Positions 54,079-60,948 of a stretch of 64,000 nt of DNA are shown here, in pieces. A model generated the notes under the pieces. It saw only the letters and a list, made by a program, of their open reading frames with translations, had not been told where the DNA came from and did not search any database. A program made the translations under genes and the position numbers. The stretch covers positions 310,001-374,000 of the forward strand of contig NZ_CP072941.1 of assembly GCF_018069625.1 (NCBI RefSeq), given 5' to 3'. The stretch comes from Streptomyces yatensis (GTDB lineage Bacteria > Actinomycetota > Actinomycetes > Streptomycetales > Streptomycetaceae). How positions within the stretch are numbered: position 1 is the stretch's first letter; the number at the start of each line of letters is the position of its first letter.

Positions 54079-55077
54079 ATGGCCCTCAAGCTCGGCGCCT
54101 ACACCGCCTGTCTGCACGACCGGACCCTCACCGAGGCCCTCGATGTGTTGCGGTCCAACGGCCTGACCTCGGTGGAGGTCAACACCGGTGGCTTCATCCC
54201 CGCCCCGCACTGCCCGGTCGACCTGCTGTTGTCCTCGGCCACCGCGCGTAAGGAGTATCTGGCCACGTTCGCCGACCGCGGGATGGAGCTGACCGGGCTC
54301 AACTGCAACGGCAACCCGCTCAACCCGCTCCCGGGGGTCGGGCCGAAGCACGCGGACGACCTGCGCCGTACCATCCGGCTCGCGGGCCTGCTCGGTGTGA
54401 AGCATGTGGTGACCATGTCCGGCACCCCCGGCTCGGACCCCGACGCCAGGTACCCCTCCTGGGTCGTGAACCCGTGGGACGGCGTTTACATGGACGTCCT
54501 GGACTACCAGTGGGGTGCGGCCGTCGACTTCTGGACGGAGATGGACGCCCTGGCCCGCGAGAACGACGTCCGGATCGCCATCGAAATGCATCCGCACAAC
54601 CTGGTGTTCTCCCCCGTCACGCTCAAGCGGCTCATCGACGAGACGGGCGGCACGAACCTCGGCGCCGAGATGGACCCGTCGCATCTGATGTGGCAGGGCA
54701 TGGACATCGTCGCCGCCATCAAGTGGCTGGGCCCGCTGGTGTTCCACGCCGCCGCCAAGGACGCCATGCTCTGCCCCGGCGCCGACATTCGCGGCGTGCT
54801 GGACACGTCGTTCACCCGCGTCCCGGCCCATGCCCCCGGCAAGGTGCCCACCGGCTACGGGTTCTGGTGCAACGCCTGGCCGGAGAATCCCGCCTGGAAG
54901 TTCGTCGCGGTCGGCATCGGACACGACGTGGCCTACTGGACGGAATTCCTGCGCGCCCTCGCCGAGGTCGATCCCGACATGGCCGTCAACATCGAGCACG
55001 AGGACGCCGCGTACTCCCAGACCGAGGGGCTCGCCCTGGCCGCCAAGAACCTGAACCAGGCCGCGGCCGGCCTCTGA
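54079..55077 (+). CDS. Sugar phosphate isomerase/epimerase-like TIM-barrel protein
   Basis: A 332-residue protein of the xylose-isomerase-like (AP_endonuc_2) superfamily. The four metal ligands are all present: Glu in IAIEMHPHN near 171, Asp in GAEMDPSHL near 198, His in VFHAAAKD near 223 and Glu in VNIEHED near 305. It starts with AAGGAG upstream, 24 bases after the dehydrogenase stop, so it is co-transcribed and possibly acts on its product. Isomerase, dehydratase (IolE-like) and 3-keto-glycoside lyase activities all occur in this fold; the sequence does not decide between them. Confidence 0.85.
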   Translation: MALKLGAYTACLHDRTLTEALDVLRSNGLTSVEVNTGGFIPAPHCPVDLLLSSATARKEYLATFADRGMELTGLNCNGNPLNPLPGVGPKHADDLRRTIRLAGLLGVKHVVTMSGTPGSDPDARYPSWVVNPWDGVYMDVLDYQWGAAVDFWTEMDALARENDVRIAIEMHPHNLVFSPVTLKRLIDETGGTNLGAEMDPSHLMWQGMDIVAAIKWLGPLVFHAAAKDAMLCPGADIRGVLDTSFTRVPAHAPGKVPTGYGFWCNAWPENPAWKFVAVGIGHDVAYWTEFLRALAEVDPDMAVNIEHEDAAYSQTEGLALAAKNLNQAAAGL

Positions 55078-55193
55078 CCGACTACCGACACGTGGCCCCG
55101 CCTACCTACACGTAGCCACGTTCCCTCGTTCCCGCGGGCCGGGCACCGGGCCACGCGGCACCACCCACACCCCCATCGCGACGGAGGACAGCG

Positions 55194-56078
55194 GTGAAGC
55201 TCGCCCTGGATCCACAGATGTTCTACGCGACGCACTCCGTGCTGGAGTTGCCCGATGTGGTCGCACGCATGGGCTACTCCTGGATGGAGCTCTCGCCCAA
55301 GGCCGATTTCGTGCCCTTCTTCGGCCACCCGCGCGCCGACGACTCCACGGTCGCCAAGCTGCGCAAGCGGGCAGCCGACGCCGGGGTGGGCATCGCCTCG
55401 GTGCTGCCGGTGCAGCGCTGGTCCGGCCCCGGGGAGGAGGAACGGCAGGCCGCGGTCCGGGCCTGGAAACGGGCCATCCGGATGACCGTCGATCTGGGCG
55501 TCGACACGATGAACTCCGAGTTCAACGGGCGCCCCGAAGCGGCGGAGTTCGCCGAGAGCCAGTTTCTGCGGTCGATGGACGAGTTGATCCCGGTCTTCGA
55601 GCGCGAGGGCCTGAAGCTGGTGCTCGAACCGCACCCCGACGATTTCATCGAGGACGGCCACGCCGCGGTGAACCTGGTGCGCGGGCTCAACCGGGACTGG
55701 ATCTCGTTCCTCTACTGCACCCCGCACACCTTCCACCAGGGCAACGACGCCACCGGCATCATCCGCCACGCCGGCGAGAAGGTCACCTATGTGCATCTGG
55801 CCGACACGCTCGACCACACCGCCTCGAACGGGCTGCGCTACATCGTCAACCCGCCCGGATCGCCCGCCCGGGTGCACCAGCACGCCGAAATCGGCCGTGG
55901 TGAGGTCGACTTCGACGAGGTCTTCGCCGCGCTCGCCCCGGTCGGCTTCGACGGCGTGGTGTCCTCCTGTGTGTTCGGCTGGGAGGAGCGGGCCGCCGAG
56001 ATCAGCGTCCGCCAGCGGGAGAAGGCCACCACCCTGATCGAGAAGTACTTCGGCGCCGGCGCACTCGGCGGCAGCTGA
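55194..56078 (+). CDS. Second TIM-barrel isomerase-like protein with altered metal site
   Basis: A 294-residue member of the same superfamily as the previous gene but not a recent duplicate. The first ligand Glu is in VLEPHPDDF near 145 and the His in VHLADTLD near 201. The positions usually filled by Asp and by the last Glu appear as Cys, in LYCTPHTFHQG near 175 and VSSCVFGWEER near 258. The barrel otherwise looks complete. The GTG at 55194 follows GGAGG. The 116-base gap before it contains ACGTGGC/GCCACGT (55090-55121), a weak inverted repeat. It probably acts in the same pathway as its two upstream neighbours. Confidence 0.82.
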   Translation: MKLALDPQMFYATHSVLELPDVVARMGYSWMELSPKADFVPFFGHPRADDSTVAKLRKRAADAGVGIASVLPVQRWSGPGEEERQAAVRAWKRAIRMTVDLGVDTMNSEFNGRPEAAEFAESQFLRSMDELIPVFEREGLKLVLEPHPDDFIEDGHAAVNLVRGLNRDWISFLYCTPHTFHQGNDATGIIRHAGEKVTYVHLADTLDHTASNGLRYIVNPPGSPARVHQHAEIGRGEVDFDEVFAALAPVGFDGVVSSCVFGWEERAAEISVRQREKATTLIEKYFGAGALGGS

Positions 56079-56120
56079 CCCGGGGACCCGCCACCTGCGG
56101 CGAAGCCGTACGCGGGGCTG

Positions 56121-56166
56121 CCGGGGAGGGGTCTGCTTCGCAGGCGGCAATGGCGCCCCTCCCCGG
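56121..56166. terminator. Terminator hairpin after isomerase operon
   Basis: CCGGGGAGGGG (56121-56131) pairs with CCCCTCCCCGG (56156-56166) over 11 perfect base pairs with a 24-base loop. It lies 42 bases past the rightward operon and just past the end of the leftward LarC fragment. Confidence 0.7.
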
Positions 56167-56173
56167 ACCGGTT

Positions 56174-56520
56174 TCACGGGTCCTGGCGCCGGAACTCGGT
56201 CATCAGCTGATCCACCACCCCACGCAGCGGCAGATCCAGGGCTTCGGCCGCGGATTCCACATCGGAGAGCTCCGGTTCGACCGTACGGCTCCCGTCTCCG
56301 ACTTCGGACACCTTGACGCTGATGCGCTGCCGTCGCCCCTCGGGTCCGACGGCCACGGTCACCGACCGGCGGGCAAGAGTGGCCCGTTGCCAGGACGACC
56401 AGCGCACCCCCACCGTGGTGGTGTGGCGGAACACCGTGTCGACGATCGCCCCCCGCAGGCTCTCGTCGCACAGGCCGGTGCGGACTTGTCCGTGCCGCCC
56501 GTGCCGGGCGGTGAATATTT
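56174..56520 (-). pseudogene. LarC nickel-cofactor protein, C-terminal fragment
   Basis: A leftward open frame from about 56520 to the stop at 56174 ends with VFRHTTTVGVRWSSWQRATL, then RRSVTVAVGPEGRRQRISVK, then ELSDVESAAEALDLPLRGVV. This is the C-terminal domain of LarC, the nickel-inserting enzyme of the pincer-cofactor pathway, where TTTxGVR and PExxDxxxxAxxxxxPL are conserved. The larger N-terminal part is missing, and the only start codon in frame (GTG at 56434) lies inside the domain. In Lactiplantibacillus LarC is made from two frames by frameshifting, but no first part exists here. It is best read as a gene remnant. Confidence 0.6.
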
Positions 56521-56538
56521 TGGACGCCAGGCGAGATT

Positions 56539-57894
56539 TCAGACCCTGTCAGCGGTCACGTCATCCGCGTTTCCGGCCCGTTCCTGCCGTCGGCCGAAGG
56601 ACACCGAGCCCCGGGTCTCCGGGACGGCGATGAGCGCGACGACGAACACCAGGCTCGATCCGGCCAGGAAGAACACCAGCCGCGAAGGAACATGGGCGAG
56701 ATCAGGACTGAGCAGGGTGACGAACGTCGGCGTGAGGCCGCCGAGCATAAAGCCCATGTTCCAGCTGACCGCCGTGCCCCTGGCCCGCAGCTCCGTCGGA
56801 TACCGCTCGTTCAGGAAGATCATCAGTGGCGCATAGGCCGCGTTGGACAGCATCACCATGATCACGCACAGCACGGTCACCGTGGCGCCTCGCTCGCCTC
56901 CGGCGCCCCTGATGGCCCACACCACGGCCGGCAGGGCGACGAGGTTGCACAGCCCGAATCCCAGCATGGTCCTACGGCGGCCGAGCCGCTCGCTCAACTC
57001 CCCCGCGCCGATCGCCGCGACCACCACAGCCAAGCTGCAGACCAGCAGGATCGTCCCGCGCAGGCTCTCGCCGACGGGCACGATGTCACTGAGCAGAGTG
57101 GGCAGGAAGCCCGACGTCAGGTAGTACTGCGCCCCGCCACCAGCCGCGACGGCGATGTTCAGCGCGAGGACCTTCTTGCCCGTGCCGCGGAGGAGTGCAC
57201 GGAACGGCACCGGCTCGGGGGCCCGGCCGGCCTCGCCCCCGTCCCAGGCCGGTGATTCGTCGACCTTCCTGGAGACGAACAGACTCAGCAACGCCCCGGC
57301 GAGCCCGCAGAAGAACAGCACCCGCCAGCCCCACACCTCGAAGGCCGGGCCGGGGAACACGGCGGAGACGGCGATGTACGCCACACTGGCCACCGCCGCA
57401 CCCAGGCCCGCCCCACCGGCACCGATCAGTCCGCTCATCAGACCTCGCCGGCGCGGCCCGATGCTCTCCGTGCCCAAGGTGTGCGTGGTCGCGGTGACAC
57501 CGCCGACGAACAGGCCCTGCGCCACCCGGAGGGTCAGGAAGAGAACGGGAGCGAGCACGCCGACCACGGCATAACTCGGCACGAGTCCCATGGCCGCCGT
57601 GGTCAGGCCCACACCGCCCATCACCACCACCATGGCCTTCTTGCGGCCCCTGCGGTCGGCCACCTCACCGAAGACCGCGGCGCCGACCGGACGCATGATC
57701 ACCGTGACGGCGAACGAGCCGAACACCGCGGCGATACCGAGAGTCGGATTCGAGGTCGGAAAGATACTCTTGCTGACCGGCCCCGCGACGTAAAGCAGCA
57801 GAAACAGATCGAACAGGTCGAACGACCATCCTGCGACCGACGCGAATATCGCGGCTCTGGGCGACGTGGAGCGCTCCTGGGTGGCGGGAGTCAA
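56539..57894 (-). CDS. MFS transporter, metabolite:proton symporter type
   Basis: A 451-residue protein with about 12 membrane helices. FDLFDLFLLLYVAGPVSKSIFP at the start and GEVADRRGRKKAMVVVM near residue 85 mark the MHS/aromatic acid symporter group, as does the periodic RYPTELRARGTAVSWN near 375. No ATG or GTG precedes the first helix; the likely start is TTG at 57894, which has GAGGAG 7 bases upstream. It is the last gene of the leftward molybdenum-hydroxylase operon, 106 bases after the 2Fe-2S/CoxG gene, and probably imports the acid that the operon degrades. Confidence 0.82.
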   Translation of the reverse strand: MTPATQERSTSPRAAIFASVAGWSFDLFDLFLLLYVAGPVSKSIFPTSNPTLGIAAVFGSFAVTVIMRPVGAAVFGEVADRRGRKKAMVVVMGGVGLTTAAMGLVPSYAVVGVLAPVLFLTLRVAQGLFVGGVTATTHTLGTESIGPRRRGLMSGLIGAGGAGLGAAVASVAYIAVSAVFPGPAFEVWGWRVLFFCGLAGALLSLFVSRKVDESPAWDGGEAGRAPEPVPFRALLRGTGKKVLALNIAVAAGGGAQYYLTSGFLPTLLSDIVPVGESLRGTILLVCSLAVVVAAIGAGELSERLGRRRTMLGFGLCNLVALPAVVWAIRGAGGERGATVTVLCVIMVMLSNAAYAPLMIFLNERYPTELRARGTAVSWNMGFMLGGLTPTFVTLLSPDLAHVPSRLVFFLAGSSLVFVVALIAVPETRGSVSFGRRQERAGNADDVTADRV

Positions 57895-58000
57895 GGTGCT
57901 CTCCTCAATGTCGGAGTGTGATACGGGTGGGCCCCGTGGTTTCGGCGGGAATCCGGGGGCGTCGCGGTCGGCGACGAGGGGTGGCACCAACACCTGGGTC

Positions 58001-59266
58001 CTAGTGCTCCTTCTCACGGCCGCCGCGCCGACGCCTTCCGCCCCTGCGCAGCAGCCGCTTGACGCGGTCGAGCAGGGGGGCGAACACCAGGCTCAAGGCG
58101 CTGGGGGCCTTCACCGGGCCGGACGGGGCCCGCCCGGATGCCGCCGCTTCGGTGACGGCGTCGGCGAACTGCTCGAACATCCGGCGGCTGACGTCACCGG
58201 CGAGAGCGCGCCCGAACTGGGCGATGCGGCCGGTGAGATAGACCTTGGCGTCGGCGTGCATGGTGGTGCCGGCCTCCGTGGCCTCGGTGGTCAGGGTGAT
58301 GTCCGCCTGTGTCTGCGCTCCACCGGTGTCCTGCCCTTGCGCGATGGCCCGCAGCCGACCGGCCGCACGGTCGTGTTCGAGGATCTGCGCCACCCCGTTG
58401 AACGTCAGCTTGACCGGTCCCACGGAGACCCGGGCCCGGCCCGCGTAGTGGCCATGGCCGTAGTCGTCGGTGAGCTCCGCACCCGGCAGACAACGCGCCA
58501 GCAGGTGGATGTCGTCGAGAACGCCCCAGACCCTGTCCTCGGGCAGGTCGATCGCCGTGGTGATCCGCATCGCGATCGTGGGATCGCCGCCGGGCAGCAC
58601 GATGTCCTGGGTGCCCGACGAGGCCGCGTTCTCGGTCTCGTCCGGACCGTCGGTGGCGTCCGTGCCCTGCCCGGCACGGCCGACGAGCGCCGTGCGCCCG
58701 CAGTTGCCCGGCGCGGGGACGCCCCCGGGGTGTGCGCGCCGGGTCTCGTCCACCGCGGTGAGGATGTTCCGGTACCCGGTGCAGCGGCAGATGACGCCCG
58801 ACAGCTCCTCCGGCAGCTCCTCCTCGGTGACGTCCGGCTGGTTGGTCAGCAGGTCGTAGGAGCTCATCAGGAATCCGGGGGTGCAGAAGCCACACTGCAG
58901 GGCGTGGTGACGCCCGAACGACTCCTGCAGCGGGTGCAGGGCGTCGGGTCGTCCCAGGCCTTCGACGGTGACGATGTCCGCCCCGTCCAGCTGCACGGCG
59001 AACAGCAGACAGGCGCGGGCGGCCTCGCCGTCGACGAGCACGGTGCACATACCGCAGACCCCGTGCTCGCAGCCGACATGCGTACCGGTGAGGCCGAGGT
59101 GGTCACGGAGCGCGTCGGCGAGGGTGACCCGCGCCGGGAGGCTGAGCGCCGTGGGCGTCCCGTTGACGGTCATGCGGACCTCGACCGGATCGTCCGCGCC
59201 CGCCTTCACCGGGCGCGGGGTGAAGGGCGCCCCCTCACCGCGGGGCACGGCTTCGTTGACGGTCAC
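58001..59266 (-). CDS. Fused 2Fe-2S subunit and CoxG domain of molybdenum hydroxylase
   Basis: A 421-residue fusion. Residues about 28-180 are a CoxS-type small subunit with the plant-type cluster ligands (GCEHGVCGMCTVLVDG near 65) and the second cluster ligands (QCGFCTPGF near 124 and CRCTGYRN near 160). A Gly/Asp-rich linker leads to an SRPBCC/CoxG domain (about 228-385, with AIDLPEDRVWGVLDDIHLLARCLPG). The tail is a basic stretch (VKRLLRRGGRRRRGGREK). CoxG anchors carbon monoxide dehydrogenase to the membrane; here it is built into the electron-transfer subunit. The GTG overlaps the upstream stop by 4 bases. Confidence 0.92.
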   Translation of the reverse strand: MTVNEAVPRGEGAPFTPRPVKAGADDPVEVRMTVNGTPTALSLPARVTLADALRDHLGLTGTHVGCEHGVCGMCTVLVDGEAARACLLFAVQLDGADIVTVEGLGRPDALHPLQESFGRHHALQCGFCTPGFLMSSYDLLTNQPDVTEEELPEELSGVICRCTGYRNILTAVDETRRAHPGGVPAPGNCGRTALVGRAGQGTDATDGPDETENAASSGTQDIVLPGGDPTIAMRITTAIDLPEDRVWGVLDDIHLLARCLPGAELTDDYGHGHYAGRARVSVGPVKLTFNGVAQILEHDRAAGRLRAIAQGQDTGGAQTQADITLTTEATEAGTTMHADAKVYLTGRIAQFGRALAGDVSRRMFEQFADAVTEAAASGRAPSGPVKAPSALSLVFAPLLDRVKRLLRRGGRRRRGGREKEH

Positions 59267-60159
59267 GTGGCCACCTCCTCGGCGCCGTCGCGGGCGCGCT
59301 CGTAAGCCTTGGACAGCTCCCGGCCGGCCAGGGCGAGAAGCAGCCGGCGCCGGTAGTCCCTGGATGCGTGGATGTCGCCGTCGGTGTCGACGAGCTCGTC
59401 GGCGACAGCGGAGAGCGGCCCCTTGAGCCGGTCCGCGGGCGCCTCGCCGCTGTCGGTGACCGCGGCGGCGAGCTGCTCGGAGACATCACGGGTGACCGGC
59501 CGGTCGGACACACCGAACGCGGTCAGCGTCGCCTCCGGACGGCCGGCGGGCAGACGTACTCTCACGGCGACGCCCGCGAGGGCGAAGTCGCCGTGGCGAC
59601 GGGCGATTTCGGCGAATCCGAACCCCTCACCCGCGGCGGCCACGGGCAGCCGTACGGAGGTGAGGATCTCGTCGGGGGTCAGCTCGGTGGTCATCGCGCC
59701 GTGGAAGAACTCCCGGGCGGACACGCGGCGGTGGCCGTTCGGGCCGGTCAGCGTCAGCTCCGCGTCGAGGCAGCAGGCCACGGCGGGCAGCTCGGCGGCC
59801 GGGTCGGCGTGGGCGAGGCTGCCGCACACCGTCCCCCGGCTGCGCAGTTCGCGGTGGCCCACCCAGGGCAGCGCCAGGCGCAGCAGGGGAACACTTCCGC
59901 TGAGCGGGTCCCGCTCCACACGGCGCTGCCGTACGACCGCGCCGATGTGCAGCGCCGACCCGGAGCGGGTCAGCACCCCGAGTTCTTCGATGGAGTTGAT
60001 GTCGATCAGCGTGTCGGGGCGGGCCAGCCGCATGGCGAGCACCGGTGCCAGCGACTGCCCACCCGCGATGACCTTGCCGCCGCCGCGGGTCTCCGCCAGC
60101 TCGGCGATCGCGTCGGACAGACGCGAGGGACGAACGTAGGCGAACGGTGCGGCCTTCAT
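59263..60159 (-). CDS. FAD-binding medium subunit of molybdenum hydroxylase (CoxM-like)
   Basis: A 298-residue subunit of normal length. The FAD motif VIAGGQSLAPVLAMRLARPDTLIDI is at residues 35-59 and the second one TVCGSLAHADPAAELPAV near 107-124. The C-terminal domain has a typical CO_deh_flav_C ending. It passes electrons from the 2Fe-2S subunit to an acceptor. It starts 8 bases after the enoyl-CoA hydratase stop and its own stop overlaps the start of the 2Fe-2S/CoxG gene (GTGA), which ties their production together. Confidence 0.92.
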   Translation of the reverse strand: MKAAPFAYVRPSRLSDAIAELAETRGGGKVIAGGQSLAPVLAMRLARPDTLIDINSIEELGVLTRSGSALHIGAVVRQRRVERDPLSGSVPLLRLALPWVGHRELRSRGTVCGSLAHADPAAELPAVACCLDAELTLTGPNGHRRVSAREFFHGAMTTELTPDEILTSVRLPVAAAGEGFGFAEIARRHGDFALAGVAVRVRLPAGRPEATLTAFGVSDRPVTRDVSEQLAAAVTDSGEAPADRLKGPLSAVADELVDTDGDIHASRDYRRRLLLALAGRELSKAYERARDGAEEVAT

Positions 60160-60167
60160 GGATCAGA

Positions 60168-60947
60168 TCACCGGCCCTGGAACTTCGGGGCACGCTTCTC
60201 GCCGAACGCGGCGACGCCCTCGGCGAAGTCGTGGCTCGACCGCAGCATCGCGTAGGCCTTGCGCTCCAGCTCGATCCCGGAGTAGAGCGGTGCGTCGACC
60301 CCCTTGTCGAGGACCTCCTTGGCGGTGCGCAAGGCCAGTGGCGAGTAGCCCAGCATGGTCTTCAGCACCCGCTCGACCTCCCCGTCCAGAGCCACGCGAT
60401 CGGGCACCACGGCCGACACCAGGCCCCAGTCCCCGGCCTGCCGCGCCGTGATGCGGGTGGCCGTCATGACGTGGTACTTGGCGCGGGAGAGACCGATGAG
60501 CCGGGCGAGGCGCTGGGTGCCGCCGGAGCCGGGGATCATGCCCAGGCGCATCTCCGGAAGGGCGAACTGGCTGCGCTCGGTGGCGATACGGATGTCCGTG
60601 GCCAGCGCGAGCTCGAAGCCGACACCGAAGCAGTAGCCGTCGACCGCGGTGATGACCGGCTTCGGGCTGCGGGACGGAGCCGTGATGTTCTGGCCCAGGT
60701 CGGTGAGGTCGGCAGGCTCCACCTCCATGAAGCCGGGGATGTCGCCACCCGAGGTGAAGTGCTCGCCCTCGGCCCGGATGACCACGGCCTGGATGTCCTG
60801 GTCCGCGTCGATCTCGGCGAAGCGGTCGGGCATCACCTGGCGGGTCTCCATGGTGATGATGTTGTACTTCCCATGATCGAGGGTCAGGTAGGCGACACGT
60901 CCGTCGTGGCCGCGGTCCAGCCTGATCTGGCCTCCGGTCAGTGCCAT
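60168..60947 (-). CDS. Enoyl-CoA hydratase/isomerase family protein
   Basis: A 259-residue crotonase-fold enzyme. The oxyanion segments are EHFTSGGDIPGFMEV near 68-82 and VDGYCFGVGFELALATDIRIA near 105-125; a catalytic Glu lies in LPEMRLGMIPGSGGTQRLARLIG near 135-155. The C-terminal helices end EGVAAFGEKRAPKFQGR, normal for hydratases. The ATG at 60947 follows the CoxL stop by one base. Its place between large and medium subunit genes implies that the hydroxylase substrate is a CoA thioester, with this enzyme adding water to or isomerising a double bond. Confidence 0.9.
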   Translation of the reverse strand: MALTGGQIRLDRGHDGRVAYLTLDHGKYNIITMETRQVMPDRFAEIDADQDIQAVVIRAEGEHFTSGGDIPGFMEVEPADLTDLGQNITAPSRSPKPVITAVDGYCFGVGFELALATDIRIATERSQFALPEMRLGMIPGSGGTQRLARLIGLSRAKYHVMTATRITARQAGDWGLVSAVVPDRVALDGEVERVLKTMLGYSPLALRTAKEVLDKGVDAPLYSGIELERKAYAMLRSSHDFAEGVAAFGEKRAPKFQGR

Positions 60948-60948
60948 G

